A stretch of 64,000 nucleotides of DNA, taken from contig JANYDA010000030.1 in the NCBI GenBank assembly GCA_025360005.1, positions 62,001 through 126,000 on the forward strand, in the 5' to 3' direction. Positions 9,517 to 17,777 of this stretch are shown here, in pieces. The DNA comes from Fibrobacteria bacterium. Its GTDB lineage: Bacteria; Fibrobacterota; Fibrobacteria; UBA11236. The translations under genes were made by a program, and so were the position numbers. The notes beneath the pieces are model-generated. The model had not been told where the DNA came from, did not search any database, and was given only the letters and a program-made list of their open reading frames with translations. Position 1 is the first letter of the stretch. Every line of letters starts with the position of its first letter.

Positions 9517-10266
9517 TCAGTCTTCCTTGAAACCCAGGGCGGAAAGATCCGTCGCCTGGAGCCAGCGCCATTGGCCGGAAGCCAAATCGTCCGGCAGTTT
9601 AACGGCACCTATCGCGATGCGATGGATGCTTTCCACGCGATTGCCCGCGGCCGCGAACATGCGTTTTACCTGATGGTACTTGCCTTCCGAGACGGTGAGG
9701 TCGCAGGATTTTTCGGAGAGCAAAACCAGGGAAGCCGGCAGGGTGGTCCCGTCTTCTCCCCGCAGTTCCACGCCCGCCGCCAGCTTGGCGATCTGTTCCG
9801 GCGAAATGGGATGCTTGGTCCCTACGCGATAGGTCTTGGGAACATGCTTGCGCGGGGAGGTGAGCAAATGGTTGAAGGCTCCGGAATCGGTGAGCAGCAG
9901 GAGCCCGGTGGTATCCGCGTCCAGGCGGCCCACCGCTTCCAGGCCGCGCCGCAGGAAGGGCTCCGGGAAAAAAGAGAACACGCTGCGATGGTGCGTCGGC
10001 GTGTGGCTGCATTCGGTGCCCGCCGGTTTGTGGAAGGCGATGTAAAGCTTTTCCCGCCAGGGGAATTCAAAGGCCCCGATCCGGATATGCAGTCCCTCCG
10101 GCGTTACCTGGGCGTCCGCATCCTCAGCCACCGACCAGCGCACGGCTCCGGACTCTTCACGACCCAATTCCACCGCTCCCTTGCCTACCAGGCTCCGGCA
10201 ATCCTTATGGCTTCCGAATCCCTGGTCCGAGAGGATGGCAGCCAAAGTGCCCTTGCGCTTAGCCAT
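9517..10266 (-). CDS. rsuA: 16S rRNA pseudouridine synthase, RsuA family
   Basis: 249 residues. It has an S4-like N-terminal segment (~1-55) and a pseudouridine synthase core. The active-site motif is 'AVGRLDADTTGLLLLT' with the catalytic Asp in RLD; 'TSPRKHVPKTYRV' and 'EGKYHQVKRMFAAAGN' are the other family blocks. The DTTGL and TSPR..KTY pattern fits RsuA better than RluB/E/F. It would isomerise a uridine in 16S rRNA. The start overlaps the end of rsmG by 8 bp, so translation is likely coupled. Confidence 0.85.
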   Translation of the reverse strand: MAKRKGTLAAILSDQGFGSHKDCRSLVGKGAVELGREESGAVRWSVAEDADAQVTPEGLHIRIGAFEFPWREKLYIAFHKPAGTECSHTPTHHRSVFSFFPEPFLRRGLEAVGRLDADTTGLLLLTDSGAFNHLLTSPRKHVPKTYRVGTKHPISPEQIAKLAAGVELRGEDGTTLPASLVLLSEKSCDLTVSEGKYHQVKRMFAAAGNRVESIHRIAIGAVKLPDDLASGQWRWLQATDLSALGFKED

Positions 10267-11167
10267 CGTCGGGATCGATCGCGGGGATGTCGGCCTCTTC
10301 TTCCGGGCCGGCCGGCCGGGAAGGATCGAGGATGGGGACCTGGGTCCGTTCCAGGATCAACAGCACACGGTCCTGGGTGGTATTGGGGATGCGGTAGGCA
10401 TGGTTGCGCAGCACTTTGTATTCATCGCTTTGGAATTGCGCCATCTCTTCCGCCGCCTTGGGCCCTTTCATGAAGATGGCCTTGCCGCCCACCGCCAGGC
10501 AGCTGCCGAAGCGAGGCAGGGTATGCTCCACGGTCTCGAAGGCGCGCGTGATGGCGGCTGCGAAGGGCTGGGTCAGGCTGCGCGACGTGACCTTGTGCCC
10601 GAAAACGGAAATGTCCTTGAGGCCCAGTTCCCTGATGACCATTTCCAGGAACTGCACCCGGCGGGGCCGCGGCTCCGCCAGGACTATTCGCGTTGATGGC
10701 GACATGAGTTTGATCATGATGCCGGGGAAACCGGCCCCCGTGCCCACGTCCACCATGGGGGAAGGCCACTTGCCTTTCATCAGGCCGTGCAGGATCATGC
10801 AATCCGCGTAATGCCTTTGCGCGATGGTATCGAAACCGATCAAGCGGGTCAGATCCTGATCGTGATTATTCTCACGCAGCAATCCGTGGTAGGCCCAAAG
10901 CAGATCCAGGGTCTGCGGTTGCAGATGGACCCCGTAGCGGGCCATCAATTGCCCCAAGGCAATCTTGGAAGGCTTGAAATCCATGGCCGCGTCCGGCCGC
11001 GGCGGAAATCGCTTGCCGCGGATGGGTTTGCCTTTAAAACGCGCGCCTTCTCCTCCCGGCCGCTGTCCCACTTGGCCCTGGCCGCCTTTGCGTGCTCCTT
11101 CCGGACCCGGTCCGCTTGGCCTTTGACCCGCCGGGCCTCCTTGGCCGCCCGGTTTACGAGGCTTCAT
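10259..11167 (-). CDS. rsmG: 16S rRNA (guanine-527-N7)-methyltransferase RsmG with a long basic N-terminal extension
   Basis: 302 residues against about 210 in typical RsmG. The core from ~residue 62 carries the SAM motif 'VDVGTGAGFPGIMIKL', followed by 'IVLAEPRPRRVQFLEMVI' and the C-terminal beta strand region, all classic RsmG. Residues 1-60 are almost only Gly, Pro, Arg, Lys and Gln, and the last ~15 residues are acidic. The first ATG forms an ATGA overlap with the glnE stop, which supports the long start; an inner ATG at 10984 has no obvious Shine-Dalgarno. The basic arm probably touches RNA. Confidence 0.85.
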   Translation of the reverse strand: MKPRKPGGQGGPAGQRPSGPGPEGARKGGQGQVGQRPGGEGARFKGKPIRGKRFPPRPDAAMDFKPSKIALGQLMARYGVHLQPQTLDLLWAYHGLLRENNHDQDLTRLIGFDTIAQRHYADCMILHGLMKGKWPSPMVDVGTGAGFPGIMIKLMSPSTRIVLAEPRPRRVQFLEMVIRELGLKDISVFGHKVTSRSLTQPFAAAITRAFETVEHTLPRFGSCLAVGGKAIFMKGPKAAEEMAQFQSDEYKVLRNHAYRIPNTTQDRVLLILERTQVPILDPSRPAGPEEEADIPAIDPDDG

Positions 11168-14100
11168 GCATGCTCCTGTGGCGTTCCCGCCGTTCCGCCC
11201 ATGGGCAGGTTTGTTTCATATCCGAATAAGGTGCCGGACAATTCCAGCAAGGTCAGCATATGCTGACGGTAACGCGCGCGGAACTGGGACGACGCGCTTT
11301 CCCCGAGCCGCTCCTCGAAGCCCATGCGCTTGGCCAGTTTTTCCAATTCTCCCGGCGAGGCCGGCAGTTCGTGGCGTTGCTGCAATCCTTGCAATTGCAG
11401 GACATGTTCTATGCGGCGCAGGAATACGTAGCTCTTGGAAAGCAGGTCATGGTAGTTGGGGCTCAGCAATCGGTAGCGGTAAAGGCGGCCCAGCACCGCC
11501 AAGGTGTTGCCGGAGATCAATTCCGGAAGCGCCTGGCCATGCTGGATCTGCAGGTATTGCGCGTAGAACTCGATGGTGCGGATGCCGCCGGGACCCAGCT
11601 TCACTTCCGTGGAGAGGCGGTTTTCCTGCTTGAGTTTGTCCAAACCCAGCTGCCTCACCTTGCGCATGCTGTTTTCCACCTTGTCGCGATTGTCCGGCGA
11701 AACGGCCATCGCCTGCGCGCCGCGCACCACTTCGCGGCCCAATTCCATATTGCCAGCCAAGGGCCTGGCCTTCAACCAGGCTTGCAGTTCCCAGCCGGAC
11801 GCTTCCTGCCGGAAATAATTTTCGCAGCGGTTTTTGCTGGCGATCAAGGAACCCTGGTTGCCGTGCGGCCGCAACTGCGTATCCACGCGGAATAACTTGC
11901 CCTGCGAGCCCGGCCGGCTCAGGGCCGAGATGAAAAGGCGCGCCCAACCATCCAGCGCGGATTGCCGTTCGGCGGAAACCCGATCCGGATCGGAAACGAA
12001 AACGATGTCGATGTCGGAACTGTAATTCAGTTCATTGCCCCCCAGCTTGCCCAGGGCGATCACGGAAATCCCGTCGCGGATGTCCAGCGTTCCCGCTTCG
12101 GCCATGGTCAACCCGAATACCGATTCCACCAGGGCATTGGAGAGATGGCTGATTTCCGCGGTGATACGCTGCAGATGTTCGCCCAACCAGATGTCCCGCA
12201 AGCCGATGCGGAGGTATTCCCGGTTGCGATAGCGTCCCAGGATTTCCACGGCCGAATCGAATCCCATCAACGCGGGCGATAGCGCTTCGATTTCCCTGCG
12301 GAACTCCCCCGGAAGCTTGGGTTTCTCCAAAGCCTTGGAATCCCCCATTTCCAAAAGGTATTCCGGCTGACGCAGCAGGATCCCCGTCAGGTATTCGCTA
12401 TGCCCGAAAGCCTTGATGAGGATCTCGTTCAGGTAGGGATGATTGAGCAACTGCCTCACGAAATAATCCGGGTCCGCGGTGGCTTCCAGATATTGGCCCA
12501 GATGGCGCAGCACCGCTTCCGGATCCGGGCTCGCGCGCAAACGTGGCGCAGCCACCACCAAGGCGGCGCAGAGGATGCCCTTTTCCCTCACCGGCGCCAG
12601 CATGTTGGCGATCAAGGCGGCGGGCGATGCGGGATTGCGGATGCCCAGGCGTTCCAACGCGGTTTCCACTTGCAGGGAGGTCGCTTGCGGATTGAGGAAG
12701 GCCCCGGTCAAGGAACCGTCTTCCTGGGCGCGCGTGCCTCCGTTGGTCTCAAGCCCGGTGGCAGCGGCGTCCGCCTCCCCCTGCGGGGCCATTCCCGTTT
12801 CCAGGAAACGCCGGGCGAAGATGCCGTGCACTTCCCTCAGCACGTGCCGCAGATCCCAATCCAGTTGCGCTTCCTCATCGTAGCGCGGGGTAGGTAGGTA
12901 ACCCATGCGTTTCGCCAGGTACAGGAACGCGTCCGCGCCCCGCGCGGGGACGATCAGATCGCGCGAATGCCCGCGCACCATGCGCAACGCATTGATCAGC
13001 CGGCGCAAGAAGGCGTATCCCTGGTACATTTTCTCGAACTCGGCCGGTTCCAGGATATCCTCTTCCAGCAATGCTTCCAGCGCCGATTCCGTATTCGGCT
13101 CCCGCAAGGCAGGATGACGGCGGCCATACCGGAGCTGCAGGAACTGGGCGGCATATTCCACTTCCACCAGTCCGCCCGGCGAGAACTTGGCGTTGATGCC
13201 ATGCGCCCCCTTCAGCTCGATCTGCTTGGCGCGCAGCGATAGCGTATGCTCGATAGCCACGGGATGGGCCCCGAAAATCAAGGCGTCGCGCGCGGTCATC
13301 ACATCCTCGGCGAACTCCCGGCCTCCTGCGATATGCCGCAGCTTGAGCAGCGCCTGCCGTTCATAATCGAAGGCCCCGCCGTCTATTCCGTAGTATTCCT
13401 TCCAGCGATCGAACTGGGAAGCCAAAGGTCCGCTGTCCCCATGCGGACGCAGCCGCAAGTCCAATTCGAAAATCCCTTCGCTCCTGGTCACGATGGCCGC
13501 GCGCATCTCCTGGACCATGCGGGAGAAGAACTCCGCGTGGCTGATGGGATCCTTGCCGCCTTGGGTTTCCCCGGCGCAGGCATACAGCAATTGCACTTCC
13601 AGATCGGAGGCGTAGCCCAGTTCGCGCCCGCCCAGCTTGCCTTGCGCAAAGAGCCCGTAGGCGCATGCGGATCCGCCCGTGAGCGGCTCCCCGTGCTCTT
13701 CCAGCAATTTACCGTAAGCCAGGCCCATGGCGGCCGTCAAGATCACCTCCGCCAGGTTGCTGATCTCGGCGGAGAACTCCTGCAGGGTTTTCTGGTGGAA
13801 GATGAGATGCACCGCTTCCAGCCGGAACAGCTGGAAATCCTTGAACCGGTTCAAGGCCGCCACCTTGCCAACATAAATGGACTCCCCGTCCATGGCTTCG
13901 CGGACGCCGTTTTCCAATTCCCTCCGCGTCGCCGGGCGCCGCTCTTCGTCCAACCTGCGTAACAGGGAGGTTACCTCGGCCAGAGGCAGCTTGGTCATCT
14001 CTTCCCATAGGTATGGGCCGGCGCCCAGAATGCGGGCCAGGGAGGACAGGAAGGTGAAGTCCCCGAAGGCCGGCAGGTTGGGCGTCCCCGCGGATTGGTC

Positions 14101-15033
14101 CATCAAGGCGTCGATGAAATCGTTGAAGGCCCGCACCGCGGCGGGATAATCGGTGGCCTGGGGCAAGGTGGACATGAAGCGTTCCATCAGGATGATGGCC
14201 ACTTTCAGCCGTTCCAGAGTATGCGGATTGGTGACGGGCCTGCCCTGGGAATCGGTAATGAAGATCCTATCCTCGAACCAGCGTCCTTCGGAACGGGTAA
14301 GCAGCTTCTCGATGGAAACGCCCTGCAAGGCCAAGGCATTGCTAAGGGAGAACAGCAGGGCTTTCCTATCCGCCCCCCGCACGATTAGGACGGCATGCCG
14401 CTCATCGGCTTCTGCTTGGATCTCCAAAGGCAATCGGGTCGCCACCGCTTCGCTGCTTTTCCGGCTCAGATACGCGCCGATGCGGCGGTAAAGGTCCACG
14501 CGGACTTCCTGCGTTTTTCGCTCGCGCAACAGGCCTATCAGGATTTTCAGATCGTCCAGTAGTCCGGCCTGGAACGATGCATCCACGATTTCCGGATACG
14601 GGTGCCCAAGTACCAGATAATCGATGATCTTCCGGCGTGACGGTGGGGAGGCTTTCAACCCCGATCGGGCCGCATCCGCGGGCAACGCCGCCGCTCCGTC
14701 TCCGCTGCCGTAAGTGAAAACCTTGCCCAGGGGGATGTCGAAATCATAACTGGCCAGCAGGCCGGAAAGCGCGGCGAAAAATCCCGGCAAATCCTCGCCT
14801 ATCACCGTAAAGCCCCAGCTCTGCGCATCCAGGCGCAAGAACTCGAATGAGAAGGGATTCTGTTTGTCGAGCGCGGCTATCCGCCGCAAATGGCCTTCGA
14901 TTTCCGACGGCGAGAATTCGTTGAAATAATCCGAATCCAGGCGATGGACGTGATCGAAAACCACCTCCGGGGGGAAACCGGATGCGTTGCGGAGGATAAG
15001 GGCTTTTTTCTCGGAAGGAGTCATATGCTCCAT
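11164..15033 (-). CDS. glnE: Bifunctional glutamine synthetase adenylyltransferase/adenylyl-removing enzyme with N-terminal ACT-like domain
   Basis: 1,289 residues, some 340 longer than E. coli GlnE. Residues ~1-330 are extra: a segment around 208-285 ('HAVLIVRGADRKALLFSLSN', then 'SIEKLLTRSEGRWFEDRIFI') reads like the ACT domains of GlnD. Two nucleotidyltransferase units follow: the first near residue 465 ('GKLGGRELGYASDLEVQ') with 'LDLRLRPHGDSGPLA', the second near 1005 ('GKLGGNELNYSSDIDIV') with 'VDTQLRPHGNQGSLI'. By family order the first removes AMP from and the second adds AMP to GlnA. The first unit has Asp-x-Glu where the second has Asp-x-Asp; both are allowed in the superfamily. It lies just downstream of glnA behind a terminator. 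An ATG three codons in (MTPSEKK) is an alternative start. Confidence 0.9.
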   Translation of the reverse strand: MEHMTPSEKKALILRNASGFPPEVVFDHVHRLDSDYFNEFSPSEIEGHLRRIAALDKQNPFSFEFLRLDAQSWGFTVIGEDLPGFFAALSGLLASYDFDIPLGKVFTYGSGDGAAALPADAARSGLKASPPSRRKIIDYLVLGHPYPEIVDASFQAGLLDDLKILIGLLRERKTQEVRVDLYRRIGAYLSRKSSEAVATRLPLEIQAEADERHAVLIVRGADRKALLFSLSNALALQGVSIEKLLTRSEGRWFEDRIFITDSQGRPVTNPHTLERLKVAIILMERFMSTLPQATDYPAAVRAFNDFIDALMDQSAGTPNLPAFGDFTFLSSLARILGAGPYLWEEMTKLPLAEVTSLLRRLDEERRPATRRELENGVREAMDGESIYVGKVAALNRFKDFQLFRLEAVHLIFHQKTLQEFSAEISNLAEVILTAAMGLAYGKLLEEHGEPLTGGSACAYGLFAQGKLGGRELGYASDLEVQLLYACAGETQGGKDPISHAEFFSRMVQEMRAAIVTRSEGIFELDLRLRPHGDSGPLASQFDRWKEYYGIDGGAFDYERQALLKLRHIAGGREFAEDVMTARDALIFGAHPVAIEHTLSLRAKQIELKGAHGINAKFSPGGLVEVEYAAQFLQLRYGRRHPALREPNTESALEALLEEDILEPAEFEKMYQGYAFLRRLINALRMVRGHSRDLIVPARGADAFLYLAKRMGYLPTPRYDEEAQLDWDLRHVLREVHGIFARRFLETGMAPQGEADAAATGLETNGGTRAQEDGSLTGAFLNPQATSLQVETALERLGIRNPASPAALIANMLAPVREKGILCAALVVAAPRLRASPDPEAVLRHLGQYLEATADPDYFVRQLLNHPYLNEILIKAFGHSEYLTGILLRQPEYLLEMGDSKALEKPKLPGEFRREIEALSPALMGFDSAVEILGRYRNREYLRIGLRDIWLGEHLQRITAEISHLSNALVESVFGLTMAEAGTLDIRDGISVIALGKLGGNELNYSSDIDIVFVSDPDRVSAERQSALDGWARLFISALSRPGSQGKLFRVDTQLRPHGNQGSLIASKNRCENYFRQEASGWELQAWLKARPLAGNMELGREVVRGAQAMAVSPDNRDKVENSMRKVRQLGLDKLKQENRLSTEVKLGPGGIRTIEFYAQYLQIQHGQALPELISGNTLAVLGRLYRYRLLSPNYHDLLSKSYVFLRRIEHVLQLQGLQQRHELPASPGELEKLAKRMGFEERLGESASSQFRARYRQHMLTLLELSGTLFGYETNLPMGGTAGTPQEHA

Positions 15034-15053
15034 GGGGACCCTAAAATAGAAAC

Positions 15054-15081
15054 AAAAAAGGACTCCCCCTCCGGGAAGTCC
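15054..15081 (-). terminator. Intrinsic terminator or attenuator between glnA and glnE
   Basis: Read on the minus strand, a 9-bp stem (GGACTTCCC with GGGGAGTCC, one G-U pair) with a GGAG loop is followed at once by TTTTTT. It lies 88 bp after the glnA stop and only 20 bp before the glnE start codon, so glnE expression from the glnA promoter would need read-through. Confidence 0.8.
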
Positions 15082-15086
15082 TCAGT

Positions 15087-15129
15087 CTCCCGTTTCCGGG
15101 AGTCTTCGCGGCCTCCGGAAACGGAGGCC
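15087..15129 (-). promoter_or_regulatory. Two hairpins ahead of the glnE terminator (possible antiterminator)
   Basis: Two perfect short hairpins stand in tandem: 15110-15129 (8-bp stem) and 15087-15102 (6-bp stem). On the minus strand their central parts, CCGTTTCCGG and CCGGAAACGG, are exact complements of each other. In addition GACTCCC (15104 to 15098) is complementary to GGGAGTC in the 3' arm of the terminator (15067 to 15061), so an alternative fold could break the terminator. The pairing is seen in sequence; regulation is inferred. Confidence 0.5.
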
Positions 15130-15169
15130 AGATTAACCGAAACCGCCGGCTCTGCGGAGCCGGGTGAAA

Positions 15170-16570
15170 TCAGCCGTGATAGTACAGCTCGAACTCGTAA
15201 GGGTTCGGGCGCAGTTTCAACGGTTCGATTTCTGCGGACTTCTTATAGCCCACGTAAGCGTCGATCATATCGGCGTCGAAAACGTCGCCGGCCAACGCCC
15301 ATTCCTTGTCCGCTTCAAAAGAGGCATGCGCCTCTTCCAGGTTCTTGGACGTGGAGGGGATGTTCGCCAGCTCTTCCGGGGGCAGTTCATAGATGTTCTT
15401 GTTCGCGGGAGAACCCGGATCGATTTGCTTCTTGATACCGTCGACCATGGCCATCAGCATCGCTGCGAAGGTCAAGTAGGCGGATCCGGAGCTATCCGGG
15501 CAACGGAACTCGAACCGGCGGGCCTTATCGCCGTTCACATGCGGAATGCGCACCGAACAGGAGCGGTTGGTCGCCGAATAGGCCAAGTTCACGGGGGCTT
15601 CGTAGCCCGGAACCAGGCGGCGGTAGCTGTTCACGCTGGAGTTGGAGAAGATCTGAATGGACTTTCCATGCTTGATGATGCCGCCGATGGCCCACATGGC
15701 CGTCTTGCTGAGGTTGGCATAGCCGTCGCCCGCGAACAGGTTCTTGCCTTCTTTCCAGATGGACGTATGCACGTGCATGCCGGAACCGTTGTCGCCCCAC
15801 ATGGGCTTGGGCATGAAGGTGGCTGTTTTGCCGTACTTGGCGGCGGTGTTCTTCACCACGTACTTGAGCTTGTGCACCTGGTCGCCGGCGGAAATCACGG
15901 TGCCGAACTTGACGCCGATTTCGCATTGGCCCGTAGCCACTTCGTGATGGTGGATTTCCGGGGTCAGGCCCATCTTGGTCAGGTTGGTGACCATTTCATT
16001 GCGCAGATCGAACAAGGTATCCTGAGGGGCCGCGGGGGCATAGCCGCCCTTGAAGGGGACCTTATGGCCCAGGCTGCCTTCCGCGCCGCTGGTCCAGGGA
16101 CCTTCGCCCGTTTCGATGATGTAGCTGCCCTGACGGGGATCGCTGGTATAGCGGATGCCGTCGAAAACGAAGAACTCGGGCTCCGGTCCCATGAAGGCCA
16201 GATCTCCGATTCCCGTGGTCTTCAGGTATTCCAGTGCTTTCTTGGCGATGGAACGGGGGTCCCGGTTGTAGGGTTGCCCGGTACGGGGTTCGATGATGTC
16301 GCAATACATTCCGATGGTGGGGGCGGCGACGAAAGGATCGAGATACGCGGAAGCGGGGTCCGGTTTCATGATCATGTCCGAAGCTTCGATGCCTTTCCAT
16401 CCGCGGATGGAAGAGCCGTCGAAGGCCATACCGACCTTGAACATCTCATCGTCAAGGCGGCTCACCGGAAAGGTGAAATGCTGCAATTGACCGAACATAT
16501 CTCCGAACAACAGATCCACATACTGGACGCCATTGTCCTTGGCCAGTTTCATGACTTCGGCTGGGGTCAT
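15170..16570 (-). CDS. glnA: Glutamine synthetase, type I
   Basis: 466 residues, the usual length for GSI-beta. It makes glutamine from glutamate, ammonia and ATP as a dodecamer. Visible family blocks are 'FDGSSIRGWKGIEASDM', 'MGPEPEFFVFD', 'HHHEVATGQCEIG', 'GSGMHVHTSIWKEGKNLF' and 'RIPHVNGDKARRFEFRCPD'. The adenylylation loop 'NKNIYELPPEE' keeps the target tyrosine (Tyr394), in line with glnE downstream. An AGGAG lies about 11 nt before the ATG. Upstream are several inverted and direct repeats that may bind regulators. Confidence 0.97.
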   Translation of the reverse strand: MTPAEVMKLAKDNGVQYVDLLFGDMFGQLQHFTFPVSRLDDEMFKVGMAFDGSSIRGWKGIEASDMIMKPDPASAYLDPFVAAPTIGMYCDIIEPRTGQPYNRDPRSIAKKALEYLKTTGIGDLAFMGPEPEFFVFDGIRYTSDPRQGSYIIETGEGPWTSGAEGSLGHKVPFKGGYAPAAPQDTLFDLRNEMVTNLTKMGLTPEIHHHEVATGQCEIGVKFGTVISAGDQVHKLKYVVKNTAAKYGKTATFMPKPMWGDNGSGMHVHTSIWKEGKNLFAGDGYANLSKTAMWAIGGIIKHGKSIQIFSNSSVNSYRRLVPGYEAPVNLAYSATNRSCSVRIPHVNGDKARRFEFRCPDSSGSAYLTFAAMLMAMVDGIKKQIDPGSPANKNIYELPPEELANIPSTSKNLEEAHASFEADKEWALAGDVFDADMIDAYVGYKKSAEIEPLKLRPNPYEFELYYHG

Positions 16571-16602
16571 ATCGTCTTGTCTTTCTCCTGAAGTTGGTGG
16601 TT

Positions 16603-16665
16603 CGGACTTTTAATTAAAAGTCCGAGTCTTAAAAAAATGACTAGGGGAAATTAGAAAAGTCCGAG
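16603..16665 (-). promoter_or_regulatory. Palindrome plus direct repeat upstream of glnA (possible operators)
   Basis: 16603-16624 is a perfect 22-bp palindrome whose half is CGGACTTTTAA. The 11-mer AAAAGTCCGAG formed by its right half (16616-16626) recurs exactly at 16655-16665, 39 bp away. The palindrome lies 33 bp before the glnA ATG. This spacing and repetition look like regulator binding sites; no regulator is known from the window. Confidence 0.45.
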
Positions 16666-16685
16666 AAGATTTCGGCTGCCAGTCC

Positions 16686-16729
16686 GTGACAAAAGACGAC
16701 CCGTTTTTACAAACAGCTATTTTTGTCAC
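16686..16729. promoter_or_regulatory. Wide inverted repeat GTGACAAAA...TTTTGTCAC
   Basis: Two exact 9-bp arms at 16686-16694 and 16721-16729 are separated by 26 bp. They lie 116-159 bp upstream of the glnA start. They could be two half-sites of a regulator or the stem of a leader RNA. Confidence 0.35.
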
Positions 16730-16971
16730 TTTTTGACTTCCATCCAATCTTTTCACGCCTAGGGCCGAATCGAAATTGTTAACTCCTGATTTGGTCCCCA
16801 CGGCGCCTCTGCCCTTCTTTTCCATCGTGATTTTTAGGTTCAACCGGTTAGGGTCCAACCCGCATCTCCCAAAAACCCCATCCCTAACTGGGGCTCGCAT
16901 TTTATCAAAGCTAATGGCATGCCAGACGACACGACGCTTGGTCTATTCCAGGTTCCAGGCGTCATGTCGTT

Positions 16972-17012
16972 CCCCTTGTAAGCGAGCCACAAGGTGGCTC
17001 GCTTACAAGGGG
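16972..17012. repeat. 19-bp perfect hairpin downstream of dcd
   Basis: CCCCTTGTAAGCGAGCCAC (16972-16990) and its exact reverse complement (16994-17012) enclose a 3-base loop. It lies 74 bp past the dcd stop, so it may end or protect the dcd transcript, but no T-run follows on either strand. The perfect long stem could also mark a mobile palindromic repeat. Confidence 0.6.
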
Positions 17013-17085
17013 GTTCGGTGGAAGCTGTTCGTTGGGCGGGTTCCCCTGTCTACGCGTATGGAGGAGATGAGACGGGAGGTGGAAA

Positions 17086-17661
17086 TCAGGGGTTGGGTTT
17101 GAAGTCTTGGAACAGCCGGCTCGCCTGCGGCTCGCGCTGTTTGGTGTACTTTCCCTTATAGTAGGTGATCTCGCCTTCCGGCATCATGAAGTAGACTTGG
17201 CCGATGCGGACATCGGGATAAACCCGGATGGGGTGCACCACTTCGATTTCCAGAGTCCAGGTAGGGAATTGGCAAACCAGGTTTCCTGCTTCATCGGGCA
17301 GGTAACCCCAGCCTACGTCCCCAAAGCCTGCGGTGATATGGGTGTTGATGCCCAACCTGCCGATGGAGCTGCGGCCCTCGAACATAGGCACGAAGCGATT
17401 GCTGGTAGCCGTTTCATTGCTGCACCCCAGGTACAAGGTCCCCGGTTGCAGCACCAGCCCTTCCGCGGGGATGACCAATGCGCGCGTGGCGTTCTCGCTC
17501 TTCATGTCCAATGGTTCGCCGGCGGCGAGATCGTAAACCAGCAGCTTGGGATTCAAAGAAACATCATAGGAGTTGGGGCCCAGGTTCGCGGCCGTGAATG
17601 GGGCGATATGGATTGCCCCCAGATCCATTTGCTTCAATATTTCCCGGCCCGTCAATACCAT
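17086..17661 (-). CDS. dcd: dCTP deaminase
   Basis: 191 residues, the normal size for the trimeric dCTP deaminase/dUTPase fold. The family block 'EGRSSIGRLGINTHITAGFGD' holds the conserved Arg-Ser-Ser and Gly residues; 'WTLEIEV' carries the catalytic Glu region. It converts dCTP to dUTP for thymidylate synthesis; a bifunctional dUTPase activity cannot be excluded. It is transcribed alone, away from the divergent TPR gene, with a GAGG-like sequence just before the start. Confidence 0.9.
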   Translation of the reverse strand: MVLTGREILKQMDLGAIHIAPFTAANLGPNSYDVSLNPKLLVYDLAAGEPLDMKSENATRALVIPAEGLVLQPGTLYLGCSNETATSNRFVPMFEGRSSIGRLGINTHITAGFGDVGWGYLPDEAGNLVCQFPTWTLEIEVVHPIRVYPDVRIGQVYFMMPEGEITYYKGKYTKQREPQASRLFQDFKPNP

Positions 17662-17777
17662 CGTCGCCTCTTGGTTGGGGTGAAAGTTATAAAATTGGGT
17701 CTTGCGCCGGAACGGAATGCACTGGCTTTGACGCGCGCAGGCTTGGCCGGGTGGACGATTGCTTTTAACTTGTGTCC

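Larger units (their letters stand above)
16571..17085. other. 515-bp intergenic region upstream of glnA
   Basis: No credible gene is visible. From glnA outward it holds a 22-bp palindrome, a second copy of half of it, a wide 9-bp inverted repeat and a 19-bp perfect hairpin (listed separately). The part next to glnA is AT-rich compared with the coding regions. I could not identify a convincing -35/-10 pair or a sigma-54 site here. Confidence 0.6.

Noticed and set aside
8923-10473. 516-codon open frame on the plus strand
   Set aside because: It runs antisense to three genes with clear rRNA-modification motifs.
15164-16591. 475-codon open frame opposite glnA
   Set aside because: Antisense to an unmistakable glutamine synthetase.
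16571-16780. Sigma-54 promoter for glnA
   Set aside because: TGGCAG near 16680 on the minus strand lacks a GC at the required distance.
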